This document shows, piece after piece, positions 1-10,603 of a DNA stretch of 64,000 nt. The DNA comes from an uncultured Bacteroidota bacterium (lineage in GTDB: Bacteria; Bacteroidota; Bacteroidia; NS11-12g; UBA9320): NCBI GenBank assembly GCA_937124965.1, contig CAKZLB010000046.1, positions 254,743 to 318,742 on the forward strand. The letters run 5' to 3'. The notes below the pieces were generated by a model. It was not told the origin of the DNA. It was given only the letters and a program-made list of their open reading frames with translations, and ran no database searches. Position numbers and translations under genes: made by a program. Every line of letters starts with the position of its first letter. Within the stretch, counting starts at the first letter, position 1.

Positions 1-313
1 CTCCACGAATACCCTCACTTACTGCGTTTCCGTTATCGGTAAATGCCAGCTTTTGATTGTGACATGTAGCACATGCTTGGGTTTGATCCCCACTGAGTAA
101 CTTGTCATAAAACAAATGACGCCCAAGATCTACTCCCGCCACAGTTAATGGATTGTCGGGTGGAATAATCAACGGAGGTAATTCAGTTACATCAATTAAA
201 GTTGTATCATTCAACCCTCCGCCTGGAGGAATAATTTCTGGTGGAGGTTCAGGCCCACAGCTAGACAGAGCGATTGCGAATCCAGCAATTAAGGCGATGA
301 ACAGTTGTTTCAT
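1..313 (-). CDS. Di-haem cytochrome c peroxidase / MauG-MbnH-like lipoprotein, 5' part only
   Basis: The ATG is at 313-311 and the frame stays open to the window edge, giving the first 104 residues. The N-terminus is a lipoprotein signal (hydrophobic stretch ending LSSC, Cys about residue 19), followed by a Pro-rich linker and the family signature [12 protein letters not shown] and haem-binding CATCH. The later part of the family (second CXXCH, C-terminal helix) lies outside the window. Relatives are periplasmic di-haem enzymes that reduce peroxide or oxidise protein residues. It is downstream of the T9SS protein at 360-1718 on the same strand, 46 bases apart, so the two may be cotranscribed. 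The family is clear; peroxidase versus MauG/MbnH-type activity cannot be told from this fragment. Confidence 0.85.
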   Translation of the reverse strand, partial: MKQLFIALIAGFAIALSSCGPEPPPEIIPPGGGLNDTTLIDVTELPPLIIPPDNPLTVAGVDLGRHLFYDKLLSGDQTQACATCHNQKLAFTDNGNAVSEGIRG

Positions 314-359
314 TTGAATGTCTTTTGTCTTGAAAATAATGTGAGCAAATTGCGAAGAA

Positions 360-1718
360 TTACTCTACAATCAATTTCTCAAACAGTACTTCTGCGCCAT
401 CAGAGTGAATTTCAAGCATGTACATTCCTGTTACCAAGTTTGACACATTTATAGAGTTACTTAATTGCTCTGATTGAACCACTACATCTTTCACTTCTTG
501 TCCTAAGTTATTTAGTACGCGAATTCTAGTCACTTTAGTTAATGAAATTGTTTCTACTGTTACTTCATCAACTGCTGGATTAGGGTATACTTTAACAATA
601 TTTCCAAATGCGTCAGCAGCAGAAGTCGACACTGGAGCTTTAAACTCAAAGTCAACTTTACTTTGATTGCTTCTTTGCTTTTCGCTAACCAATGTAAAAT
701 CTGTTGTAAATGTATAGACGTACTGAATGTCACTTTTTGATTTTACAACATATAATGTTCCCGTTGCTTCGTCTAATTCTATGGAACCATCTGTAATTAC
801 TTCCTCGTCAGAAGTTAGTTCTCGTACCAAAGTAGAGTTCGTTATAGACTTTGATGTCAAATCTAAATCACCAATTCTTAGCTCATTTCCTCCTTCAAGG
901 TTTTTAATGTATAAAGCTTTAACAAGCTTACTTTCTTCATCATAAACCATATCAAGGATGTTTCCTGAAAGTTGTGACTGACTTACAAGTGTTCCATTAT
1001 TTAAGTCGAAAACAAAAAGTCTGTTGATCCCCATTACATCTCTACCAGCAAACAAAAGTCTTTTGCTAGAACTAACGTAACATGGCGACCCAATGGATAT
1101 CATTGTTTTTCCGTCAGTGCCAAACCCATTAATTGTCCCCGTTTCAATTTCACCATAAAATGGAGCGGTAACTCCGCCAAAAGAAAGTGAAGGTAACTTT
1201 ATCTTGTGTGCTACTTCTCCAGTATTAATGTTAAATACCACAAGAGAATTATTTTCATCATTATTACCATAACCATTATGAGATTGTTCCGTAGAAACAA
1301 ACCCTACTTGACCCTCTTCGCTAATCACAAACGGTGCAACAAATGCAGAATTTAAAAACGGAATCTCTCTCACAACTTCACCGGTTGATGCATTCGCTAA
1401 CAACAATCGTTGTTGGGCGGAGAATGAACCGAATCTAATATCTTTATTAAAATTAGCAGACTGTGTAAAGAAGTACATTGAATTATCATCTTTCACGTAA
1501 GTCAACGAATTTGGAATATATGCTCTACCCGTACCTAGGTCTACACGATTAATTAGTTTTGTCGTTGATCCGTCGGATGGATTTACTGATACAATTTCCG
1601 CCACACTTGGAGTGGCCTCTGTCCATGATATAGCACGAACATTTTCGCTTTGTCCTTGCGCCGAACTATTAACAGTAAATAAAGCGATACCTGCGATGAG
1701 TGTAGTTTTGATTTTCAT
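360..1718 (-). CDS. Secreted T9SS protein with beta-propeller-like body
   Basis: 452 residues. A signal peptide ([21 protein letters not shown]) precedes a body of repeated beta-rich segments with phrases such as [27 protein letters not shown] and [14 protein letters not shown], which look like propeller blades. The last ~80 residues are a T9SS type A sorting domain ([15 protein letters not shown] ... [11 protein letters not shown] ... KLIVE). It is therefore expected to cross the outer membrane and be surface-anchored or released. The function is unknown. The di-haem lipoprotein gene follows directly, so a link to haem or metal chemistry at the cell surface is possible but only inferred. Confidence 0.8.
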   Translation of the reverse strand: MKIKTTLIAGIALFTVNSSAQGQSENVRAISWTEATPSVAEIVSVNPSDGSTTKLINRVDLGTGRAYIPNSLTYVKDDNSMYFFTQSANFNKDIRFGSFSAQQRLLLANASTGEVVREIPFLNSAFVAPFVISEEGQVGFVSTEQSHNGYGNNDENNSLVVFNINTGEVAHKIKLPSLSFGGVTAPFYGEIETGTINGFGTDGKTMISIGSPCYVSSSKRLLFAGRDVMGINRLFVFDLNNGTLVSQSQLSGNILDMVYDEESKLVKALYIKNLEGGNELRIGDLDLTSKSITNSTLVRELTSDEEVITDGSIELDEATGTLYVVKSKSDIQYVYTFTTDFTLVSEKQRSNQSKVDFEFKAPVSTSAADAFGNIVKVYPNPAVDEVTVETISLTKVTRIRVLNNLGQEVKDVVVQSEQLSNSINVSNLVTGMYMLEIHSDGAEVLFEKLIVE

Positions 1719-1871
1719 ATGTATAGGTTTTTAATTCTATATTTTACAATTTGTTGTTGGCGCAATTTACAATCCTAGATATATACCACCAAACCATTTG
1801 GGCTATTCATAAGTCATTTTTTCATCGTTTATTTCAATATTTTGGGGACAAAACACAAGAATTTCAAAACA

Positions 1872-1903
1872 TTTGTTTTTCGAAAAACTAAATAATACCT
1901 TTG
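1872..1903 (+). promoter_or_regulatory. Bacteroidota-type promoter for rpsA
   Basis: TTTG at 1872-1875, 20 bases, then TACCTTTG at 1896-1903. This matches the TTTG / TANNTTTG pattern of the Bacteroidota primary sigma factor. Transcription would start near 1908, so any S1 start codon must lie downstream; this rules out the TTG at 1901. Confidence 0.75.
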
Positions 1904-1951
1904 CGCCCGCTCAAAGGAGGACACATTGATTTGACAGAACAAAACAACGAA

Positions 1952-4219
1952 ATGGAAAACACTAACGTTTCCAACGAAGCAGTAGAAGCCAAGGATGTTT
2001 CTACAGAAACTTCAAACCAGACAGAAAAACCGACATCTGAAACACCATCATCAGAAAAAGTAGAGGAACAAGTTACTGCATCTACCGAAGAAGACTCGGA
2101 AGATGAGGACGTGCAAGTTGTGACTAAAAAGGATCACAATGACGTACCTGATCCAGTACATGATGAATCAACTTTTGATTGGTCTATGGACAAAGAAGGT
2201 TTCAGTCAGTACGACGATTCTAACCGTTCAGAGTTAGAAAGTTTGTATCAAGGAACTTTTAACACAGTTGAAGAAGGCACTATCGTAACGGGTAAGGCTG
2301 TATCTATTAACAAAAAGTACGTGGTAGTAGACATTGGGTTTAAATCCGATGGACTAGTAAACCGTACTGAGTTTAAGAATCAACCAGACTTAAAAGTTGG
2401 TGACACTGTTGAGGTTTATGTCGTTGAGACAGAAGACGACCTTGGTCAGTTAGTATTATCAAGAAGAAAAGCTCTTGCAGAAACTGCATGGCAAGTGGTA
2501 ACATCCGCTCAAGAAACTGGTGAAATCGTTACAGGTTTCGTTAAATCACGAACCAAAGGTGGTTTAGTGGTTGACGTAAACGGGTTAGACGCATTCTTGC
2601 CAGGTTCGCAAATAGACGTTAAACCAATCCGTGATTACGATCAATACGTTGGTCAAACCATGGAGTTTAAAGTCGTTAAAATCAACGAAACATTCAAAAA
2701 CGTTGTAATTTCACACAAAGCACTTATCGAAGATGATATCGAAGCTCAAAAAGGTGAAATTTTATCTCGACTTGAAAAAGGTCAAGTACTAGAAGGAGTT
2801 GTTAAAAATATGACTTCATTTGGTGTATTTATCGATCTTGGTGGCCTTGATGGCTTACTACACATTACAGATGTTTCTTGGGGACGTATTAACCATCCAG
2901 AAGAAGTTCTTGAACTTGACCAGAAAATTAACGTGGTTGTTCTTGACTTTGATGATGACAAAAAACGTATCTCTCTTGGATTGAAACAATTAAGTGCTCA
3001 TCCATGGGAAAGTCTTGGTGAAGATTTAAAAGTAGATGCTAAGGTGAAAGGAAAAGTAGTAACGGTTGCCGATTATGGTGCATTCGTTGAAATCGCTCCT
3101 GGAATTGAAGGCCTTATTCACGTTTCAGAAATGTCTTGGTCTCAACACTTAAGAAATCCACAAGATTTCATGAAGGTTGGAGACGAAGTTGAAGCTGTAA
3201 TTCTTACATTGGAAAAAGAAGAGCATAAAATGTCTCTCGGAATCAAGCAATTGACTCCAGATCCATGGGAAAACATCGAAACAAAATACCCAGTTGAAAG
3301 TAAACATAAAGGTATTGTCAGAAACCTTACAAACTATGGTTTATTCGTAGAGCTTGAAGAAGGTGTTGACGGACTTGTTCACGTTAGTGACTTAAGCTGG
3401 AGTAAAAAAATCAAGCATCCTGCAGAATTCACTAAGAAAGGTGAAGAGCTAGAAGTAATCGTTCTTGAAATCGATAGAGAAAATAGAAGATTAAGCCTAG
3501 GCCATAAGCAATTGGACGAAAACCCTTGGGATACGTTTGAAAGCATTTTCACTGAAGGTTCGGAACACAAAGGAACAATCCTTGAAGTTTCAGACAAAGG
3601 ATGCACTGTGTCGTTGCCATACGGTGTTGAAGGTTTTGCTCCAAACAAACACATTAAGAAAGAAGATAAGTCTACTGTAAAACCAGAAGAAGAATTAGAC
3701 TTCAGAATTATTGAGTTTAACAAGGATCAAAAACGTATCATTGTTTCGCACACAGACATCTGGAAAGAAGAAGAACGAGCACGAATAGATTCTGAAACAG
3801 ATGCTAAAAATAAGGCCAACAAGCAAACAACTAAGATTGTTAGCAAATTGAACAAATCTAAAGATGTATCTACCCTAGGTGAACTTGACGGTTTGGCACA
3901 ATTAAAGGCTAAAATGGAGGCTGAAAACAGAAAAACTGCTGAGGCAAAACTTTCTAAGAAAGAAGATGAAAAAGCAGCTCCTAAAACTCCAAAAGCTGAA
4001 AAATCTACAGCATCAGAAGGTGGTGACGATTTGAAAAAACTTAATGGAGTTGGTCCAGCATTAGAAAAAAAGCTTATTGAAGCAGGTTACACAACCTACA
4101 AACAATTAAGCGACTTGACTGCTGAACAAATTGCAGAACTAGAAACAACTATTGGCAAAGCAGACGCTTTCGACAAAAATGGTTGGGCCGATCAACTTAA
4201 AGAGCTAGCAGCGAATTAA
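1952..4219 (+). CDS. rpsA: 30S ribosomal protein S1 with C-terminal helix-hairpin-helix tail
   Basis: 755 residues from ATG 1952. An acidic N-terminal stretch (~80 residues) is followed by six S1 (OB-fold) RNA-binding repeats, for example VKNMTSFGVFIDLGGLDGLLHITDVSW. A Lys/Glu-rich linker leads to a final ~60-residue domain beginning LKKLNGVGPALEKKLIEAGY, a helix-hairpin-helix motif absent from E. coli S1. S1 brings mRNA to the 30S subunit. The start is uncertain: AAAGGAGG at 1913-1920 lies 10 bases before an in-frame TTG at 1931, which would add 7 residues. I prefer ATG 1952, the only ATG in the region. The gene has its own promoter and terminator, so it is probably monocistronic. Confidence 0.95.
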   Translation: MENTNVSNEAVEAKDVSTETSNQTEKPTSETPSSEKVEEQVTASTEEDSEDEDVQVVTKKDHNDVPDPVHDESTFDWSMDKEGFSQYDDSNRSELESLYQGTFNTVEEGTIVTGKAVSINKKYVVVDIGFKSDGLVNRTEFKNQPDLKVGDTVEVYVVETEDDLGQLVLSRRKALAETAWQVVTSAQETGEIVTGFVKSRTKGGLVVDVNGLDAFLPGSQIDVKPIRDYDQYVGQTMEFKVVKINETFKNVVISHKALIEDDIEAQKGEILSRLEKGQVLEGVVKNMTSFGVFIDLGGLDGLLHITDVSWGRINHPEEVLELDQKINVVVLDFDDDKKRISLGLKQLSAHPWESLGEDLKVDAKVKGKVVTVADYGAFVEIAPGIEGLIHVSEMSWSQHLRNPQDFMKVGDEVEAVILTLEKEEHKMSLGIKQLTPDPWENIETKYPVESKHKGIVRNLTNYGLFVELEEGVDGLVHVSDLSWSKKIKHPAEFTKKGEELEVIVLEIDRENRRLSLGHKQLDENPWDTFESIFTEGSEHKGTILEVSDKGCTVSLPYGVEGFAPNKHIKKEDKSTVKPEEELDFRIIEFNKDQKRIIVSHTDIWKEEERARIDSETDAKNKANKQTTKIVSKLNKSKDVSTLGELDGLAQLKAKMEAENRKTAEAKLSKKEDEKAAPKTPKAEKSTASEGGDDLKKLNGVGPALEKKLIEAGYTTYKQLSDLTAEQIAELETTIGKADAFDKNGWADQLKELAAN

Positions 4220-4250
4220 GATTGACTAAACTTTTTAATATATAAACTAA

Positions 4251-4281
4251 AAATCCCATCTTTGAATGGGATTTTTTTTTG
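4251..4281 (+). terminator. Rho-independent terminator after rpsA
   Basis: The stem AAATCCCAT (4251-4259) pairs with ATGGGATTT (4266-4274) and is followed by a run of T. It ends only ~17 bases before the next gene's ATG, so the EVE-pyrR operon must either read through it or start within it. The loop contains CATCTTTG, one base off the -7 consensus. Confidence 0.8.
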
Positions 4282-4297
4282 ACAAAAAAGAACAAAA

Positions 4298-4702
4298 ATG
4301 AACTATTGGTTAGTAAAATCAGAACCGTATAAATATAGCTGGGATGATCTTGAAAAAGATGGCTGGACTTTTTGGGATGGAGTGCGTAACTATGCAGCCA
4401 GAAACAATATGAAAGCAATGGAAGTTGGAGATTATTGTTTCTATTACCACAGCAATGAAGGCAAAGAAATCGTAGGTATTTCCGAAATAATTAAAGAGCA
4501 TTATCCAGACCCTACAATTGAAGGAGACCGGTGGGTAGCAGTAGATATGAAACCTTTGGTCAAGTTTAAAAATCCAGTCACTTTAGCTCAAATAAAAAGT
4601 GACCCAAACCTCAGTGGGATGGAAATGATCCGACTTAATCGATTATCCGTATCTAAAGTCACAGAGGAAGAGTTTAATTACATTAAAAAACTAGGGCTGT
4701 GA
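4298..4702 (+). CDS. EVE domain protein (thymocyte nuclear protein 1-like)
   Basis: 134 residues, essentially one EVE domain: it opens MNYWLVKSEPYKYSWDDL, has the WDGVRNYAARNN segment, and then GDYCFYYHSN with EIVGISEI. EVE domains are PUA-like folds thought to bind modified bases in nucleic acids; the cellular role in Bacteroidota is not established. The stop codon overlaps the GTG of pyrR (GTGA), so the two are translationally coupled. Length is normal for the single-domain family. Confidence 0.9.
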   Translation: MNYWLVKSEPYKYSWDDLEKDGWTFWDGVRNYAARNNMKAMEVGDYCFYYHSNEGKEIVGISEIIKEHYPDPTIEGDRWVAVDMKPLVKFKNPVTLAQIKSDPNLSGMEMIRLNRLSVSKVTEEEFNYIKKLGL

Positions 4703-5235
4703 ATACAAAACGGTTAATTTTAGATTCTGATCAACTTGCTATCACTCTTACGAGAATGGCTTTTGAGTTGCAAGAAAATCATACGGATTTTTCTCAGTGC
4801 GCCATTATTGGACTTCAGCCACGAGGAGTAGCTCTTGCAAGCAAAATTAAGTCTATTCTAGAAACTACTTTTAATCAACCAGTGAAACACTATGGTGAGT
4901 TGGACAGTACCTTCTATCGCGACGACTTTAGAAGAAACGAAAAAATTCTAATTCCGAACTCCATAGAACTTGAGTTCCCTATCGACAATTTGAATGTTGT
5001 TTTAATTGACGACGTATTATTTACTGGTAGGTCAGTTCGATCCGCCTTGAACGCATTGTCCGACTTTGGCCGGCCTGCATCTACCGAATTGTTGACGCTG
5101 ATTGACCGAAGGTTTAAACGAGAACTACCAATTCAGCCAGACTATGTCGGGTTAAATGTAGACACGCGTGCCAATGACAAAGTAATTGTAGATTTAATAA
5201 CAGAAAATAAAGTTTGGATTCAAACAGAACAATAA
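4699..5235 (+). CDS. pyrR: PyrR-type regulator / uracil phosphoribosyltransferase
   Basis: 178 residues from GTG 4699. It is a type I phosphoribosyltransferase fold with the PRPP loop VVLIDDVLFTGRSVRSAL at about residues 98-115 and the motif IGLQPRGVALA near the N-terminus. In Bacillus the family senses UMP/UTP, attenuates pyr operons by binding RNA, and has weak UPRT activity. pyrB follows 4 bases later, which supports a pyrimidine role. I saw no PyrR-binding stem-loop or attenuator upstream of this operon, so RNA regulation here is unproven. Confidence 0.92.
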   Translation: MNTKRLILDSDQLAITLTRMAFELQENHTDFSQCAIIGLQPRGVALASKIKSILETTFNQPVKHYGELDSTFYRDDFRRNEKILIPNSIELEFPIDNLNVVLIDDVLFTGRSVRSALNALSDFGRPASTELLTLIDRRFKRELPIQPDYVGLNVDTRANDKVIVDLITENKVWIQTEQ

Positions 5236-5239
5236 ACGC

Positions 5240-6175
5240 ATGACAAGGCTTTCTTCCAATCATCTTTTAGGTCTCAAAAATCTCACATCAGAGGATATCC
5301 AATTAATCTTTGAAACTGCCGACAATTTTAAAGCTGTTTTAAACCGTCCGATTAAAAAGGTTCCCTCACTAAGAGATATCACCATTGCGAATGTGTTTTT
5401 TGAGAATTCAACACGTACAAAAATTTCCTTTGAATTAGCGGAAAAAAGATTATCTGCTGATATTGTAAATTTTTCAAGTGGTTCTTCATCAATTTCAAAA
5501 GGCGAAACACTTATCGACACAGTAAATAATATTTTGTCGATGAAGGTTGATATGGTTGTAATGAGACACCCTGCACCCGGAGCAGCACTGTTTTTATCAA
5601 AAAATGTAGATGCTCAAATTATTAATGCTGGTGACGGTACTCATGAACATCCAACCCAAGCCTTATTAGACGCATATTCTATTCGAGAAGAACTCGAAAT
5701 CGACGACTTTAAAGGGAAAAAAGTTGTTATCGTTGGAGATATATTACACAGTCGAGTTGCGCTATCAAACATATATTGCTTATTGAAGTTAGGTGCTGAT
5801 GTGGCAGTATGCGGCCCCCCTACCCTAATTCCTAAATACATTTCAGCACTTGGTGTTACGGTATTTTTCAACCTGCAAGAAGCTTTAAACTGGTGTGATG
5901 TGGCCAACATGTTAAGAATTCAAATGGAGAGGCAGGACACAAAGTACTTTCCTAGTTTGCGCGAATACTCAATGCAATTTGGATTAACAATGAATCACCT
6001 TGAGGCTTTAGATAAGAAAATCACCATTATGCACCCAGGCCCAATTAATCGCGGAGTTGAAATAAGTTCAGAAGTCGCAGATTCAGCACAGTCAATCATC
6101 TTGAATCAAGTTGAGAATGGGGTAGCTATTAGGATGGCAGTATTGTATTTGTTGGCTGCTCAACGAGAAGCATAA
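5240..6175 (+). CDS. pyrB: Aspartate carbamoyltransferase catalytic subunit
   Basis: 311 residues, the family's usual length. It makes carbamoyl-aspartate, the first committed step of UMP synthesis. Visible motifs are FENSTRTKISFE (carbamoyl phosphate loop) at about 54-65, HPTQALLD at about 136-143, and MHPGPINRGVEI near residue 265. No pyrI regulatory subunit gene lies next to it. It sits between pyrR and an asparaginase gene whose product, aspartate, is this enzyme's substrate. Confidence 0.96.
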   Translation: MTRLSSNHLLGLKNLTSEDIQLIFETADNFKAVLNRPIKKVPSLRDITIANVFFENSTRTKISFELAEKRLSADIVNFSSGSSSISKGETLIDTVNNILSMKVDMVVMRHPAPGAALFLSKNVDAQIINAGDGTHEHPTQALLDAYSIREELEIDDFKGKKVVIVGDILHSRVALSNIYCLLKLGADVAVCGPPTLIPKYISALGVTVFFNLQEALNWCDVANMLRIQMERQDTKYFPSLREYSMQFGLTMNHLEALDKKITIMHPGPINRGVEISSEVADSAQSIILNQVENGVAIRMAVLYLLAAQREA

Positions 6176-7227
6176 TGGAACAAACCCGAATATTAATCTT
6201 ATATACTGGTGGCACCATTGGTATGGGACCAAAAGATCCATCCAAACTTAATAGTCCATTAATTCCTCAAAGTTGGGAGCAACTTCAATTCTACATGCCT
6301 TCCATTCACCCAGAAGGATACTTTAGCAAAATAAAAAATATTGAATTCGAGTATTCAGCATTTGATGAACTTCTTGATTCTTCACAATTTGATATTTCAC
6401 ATTGGGCTAAAATGGCTGAGGTGATACAGCATCATTATGACAACTTTGACGGGTTTATTATTATCCATGGGACGGACACAATGGCGTATACTGCTGCTGG
6501 ATTGAGTTTTATGTTCGAAAACCTTTCTAAACCTGTCGTACTAACTGGGTCTCAATTACCAATTTCACACTCTCGAACTGATGCGATATCAAACTTTAGT
6601 AATGCAATTCACATCGCTGGAGCCAAGGCATTTAGTCTTCCGGTAATAAATGAGGTGGTCATATGCTTTAACGATCGGTTGTTTAGAGGTAATCGGTGTA
6701 CCAAGGCAAGTACCAACGATTTCCATGGTTTTATTTCTCCGAACTATCTTCCATTAGCAGAATTGGAAGAGTCAATTCGAATCAAAAGCCATAGAGTTTT
6801 ACCTCTACCCAATGGACAATTTAATGTCAATTACTCGTTGAATCCAAATGTTATCGTATTGACCTTATTTCCTGGATTTCAGGTCAAGAATTTACAAAAG
6901 CTAATTCAAGACGATGAAATTGAAGGATTGATAATTAAGACTTATGGAAGTGGAAACGCACCAGCATCTGAATCATTTTTGAGTGCGCTGCGACAAGCTA
7001 AGAGCCAAGGAACAACCATTTTGTTTACGTCGCAGTGTCTAGACGGAGGTGTTACGTTAGGAAAGTATGAAGCCAGTGATGTGTTTCTGCCTATTGGTGT
7101 GATTTCTGGAGGAGACATGACATCCGAAGCAGCACTAGCAAAAATGATGTGGGTTTTAGGGCAGAACGGTTCAGAAAAAGAGAAGGAGAAAATGCTGCAA
7201 ACAAGTCTTCGAGGTGAGATCTCGTAA
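6175..7227 (+). CDS. ansA: Type I (cytoplasmic-type) L-asparaginase
   Basis: 350 residues. The ATG overlaps the pyrB stop by one base (TAATG). Family motifs are ILILYTGGTIGM (nucleophile Thr in TGGTIG) and IIHGTDTMAYTA (Thr-Asp pair), with a C-terminal half containing TYGSGNAP. It hydrolyses asparagine to aspartate and ammonia. There is no signal peptide, so it acts in the cytoplasm. Coupling to pyrB suggests it feeds aspartate to pyrimidine synthesis, which is inference from context. Confidence 0.93.
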   Translation: MEQTRILILYTGGTIGMGPKDPSKLNSPLIPQSWEQLQFYMPSIHPEGYFSKIKNIEFEYSAFDELLDSSQFDISHWAKMAEVIQHHYDNFDGFIIIHGTDTMAYTAAGLSFMFENLSKPVVLTGSQLPISHSRTDAISNFSNAIHIAGAKAFSLPVINEVVICFNDRLFRGNRCTKASTNDFHGFISPNYLPLAELEESIRIKSHRVLPLPNGQFNVNYSLNPNVIVLTLFPGFQVKNLQKLIQDDEIEGLIIKTYGSGNAPASESFLSALRQAKSQGTTILFTSQCLDGGVTLGKYEASDVFLPIGVISGGDMTSEAALAKMMWVLGQNGSEKEKEKMLQTSLRGEIS

Positions 7228-7276
7228 CTACTAGTAAAATCAAGGTTTTTCGTTTATTTATTGTGGATAACAATGA

Positions 7277-9292
<2,016 letters not shown>

Positions 9293-9312
9293 GCAATAGT
9301 TAAAATCGTTTA

Positions 9313-9341
9313 AAAGCTGTCGTAACTGACAGCTTTTTTTT
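9313..9341 (+). terminator. Terminator after gyrB
   Basis: A perfect 9-bp stem AAAGCTGTC (9313-9321) / GACAGCTTT (9328-9336) with a 6-base loop is followed by a T-run. Confidence 0.85.
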
Positions 9342-9420
9342 GTTCATGGGTGTTCTAAACAATCTCCACGAACTTCAACCTTGCGTATATTTTTCGTATA
9401 TTCAACCAAAATTCAATTCT

Positions 9421-9813
9421 ATGAAAAAGCAAATTACCATTCTGTGTTTGTTGGTTATAAGCTTCACACTTATCAGTTTTACTAGTAACAAGGATACAGT
9501 TAGGCCTAAAAGTCAGTTTAAGGGAATTATTGGAGACGAAATTTCAATAGCACAACTTGAGTCATTGGAAGCTTTAACACTTGAAACTGATCAGGAGAAT
9601 TCAAATGTGATTTCGTTTCGATTTGTTTATGCTCCAAAGCAAGGAGATGCATATATGAGTGCCTCCAGTGGAAACAAAATCAATGAGAATATGTTAGTCA
9701 GAATAAAGAACTCGATTGCAGGTGATCGAATACTCATAGATAAAGTAACGGCACAGTATAACAATGGACTCAAGACGTTTTGCGAGCCAGCTATGTATAC
9801 GGTAATTGAGTAA
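9421..9813 (+). CDS. Small exported protein resembling a GldM C-terminal domain
   Basis: 130 residues from ATG 9421. The frame extends upstream through a TTG, but ATG 9421 begins a clean signal-like N-terminus (MKKQITILCLLVISFTLISF). The rest, from GIIGDEISIAQLESLEAL through RIKNSIAGDRILIDKVTAQ, recalls the repeated C-terminal domains of the gliding/T9SS protein GldM by eye (opening I-S--QL, a central SF strand, and a GDRI--DKV segment). This is a resemblance, not a proven relation. It stands alone between the gyrB terminator and the L28 operon. The function is unknown. Confidence 0.6.
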   Translation: MKKQITILCLLVISFTLISFTSNKDTVRPKSQFKGIIGDEISIAQLESLEALTLETDQENSNVISFRFVYAPKQGDAYMSASSGNKINENMLVRIKNSIAGDRILIDKVTAQYNNGLKTFCEPAMYTVIE

Positions 9814-9948
9814 ACAAACCGGACATTATTTGGCAAACTAAATACGCTGTTATAAGCAAATGTTTCACCACAAATAGCTAATGACAACACCATAGTTAGT
9901 TAATCATTCATCAAGCTAAAAACTTTATTACTTTTTTATCTAAATTCG

Positions 9949-9980
9949 TTTGCAAAGTCTCGGAAAAAAGTCCAACTTTG
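9949..9980 (+). promoter_or_regulatory. Promoter for the rpmB operon
   Basis: TTTG at 9949-9952, a 20-base spacer, and CAACTTTG at 9973-9980 (one mismatch to TANNTTTG). The spacing is the same as for rpsA. The leader to ATG 10001 would be about 15 bases. Confidence 0.65.
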
Positions 9981-10000
9981 CACTCCTTAAAATTTAAGCG

Positions 10001-10234
10001 ATGTCTAGAATTTGTGACTTAACGGGAAAGAAGGCTTTGAAAGGTCATCACGTATCCCATTCAAATATTAAAACGAAAAGAAGATTCTACCCGAACCTTC
10101 ATACGAAGAGATTTTACATACCTGAAGAAGATCGTTGGATCACTTTAAAGGTATCTACATCTGCGTTGAGAACAATCAACAAAAAAGGCATTACTGCATG
10201 CTTAAAGGAATTTGGTAAAAACGGTAAGATATAA
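10001..10234 (+). CDS. rpmB: 50S ribosomal protein L28
   Basis: 77 residues, opening MSRICDLTGKKALKGHHVSHSNIKTKRRF, typical of bL28 in Bacteroidota (E. coli length 78). It is the first gene of a run with L33, bL38, ftsY and rimO. It carries a strong promoter immediately upstream. Confidence 0.97.
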   Translation: MSRICDLTGKKALKGHHVSHSNIKTKRRFYPNLHTKRFYIPEEDRWITLKVSTSALRTINKKGITACLKEFGKNGKI

Positions 10235-10240
10235 TCTATC

Positions 10241-10423
10241 ATGGCTAAGAAAGGAAATCGAGTACAAGTAATTTTGGAGTGCACTGAGCACAAAGCAAGT
10301 GGAATGCCTGGCACAAGTCGGTACATCACTACCAAAAATAAAAAGAATACTACTGAGCGATTGGAATTGAAAAAATTCAACCCAATCATGAAGAAAGTAA
10401 CTGTTCACAAAGAGATTAAATAA
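10241..10423 (+). CDS. rpmG: 50S ribosomal protein L33
   Basis: 60 residues: [18 protein letters not shown], then [22 protein letters not shown]. It has only one Cys and lacks the CXXC pairs of zinc-binding L33, so it is the zinc-free (C-minus) form. It starts 6 bases after rpmB. Confidence 0.96.
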   Translation: MAKKGNRVQVILECTEHKASGMPGTSRYITTKNKKNTTERLELKKFNPIMKKVTVHKEIK

Positions 10424-10431
10424 TATAAGAC

Positions 10432-10581
10432 ATGGCAAAGAAGGTAGTTGCAACACTAAAAACTGGAACTGGTAGAGATTGGGCCAAAGTTATAAAGGCC
10501 GTAAAATCACCAAAAACAGGTGCTTACACGTTCAAAGAGGATATTATCCCAACTGACGCGGTAAAAGAATATTTTAAATAA
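10432..10581 (+). CDS. Small Bacteroidota ribosomal protein (DUF4295 family, bL38)
   Basis: 49 residues: ATG 10432, MAKKVVATLKTGTGRDWAK ... DAVKEYFK, stop 10579-10581. It is very basic and follows rpmG by 8 bases. The rpmB-rpmG-small gene order is characteristic of Bacteroidota, where this protein is annotated DUF4295. From memory it corresponds to bL38, a large-subunit protein seen in the Flavobacterium ribosome structure; I am fairly but not fully sure of that match. Confidence 0.85.
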   Translation: MAKKVVATLKTGTGRDWAKVIKAVKSPKTGAYTFKEDIIPTDAVKEYFK

Positions 10582-10603
10582 TTCATTTTATAAAAACTTT
10601 TCT

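Noticed and set aside
727..945. 72-codon plus-strand ORF inside the T9SS gene
   Set aside because: Antisense shadow of a clear coding gene, with no start signal or recognisable domain.
1901..1951. TTG at 1901 as the S1 start
   Set aside because: It lies within the TACCTTTG promoter box, so it would not be in the mRNA.
4225..4297. PyrR-binding attenuator
   Set aside because: The hairpin is a plain terminator with an rpsA-side stem and no competing antiterminator that I can draw.
9814..9948. Small RNA or gene between the GldM-like gene and rpmB
   Set aside because: No ORF with a start signal, no hairpin with T-run; nothing supportable.
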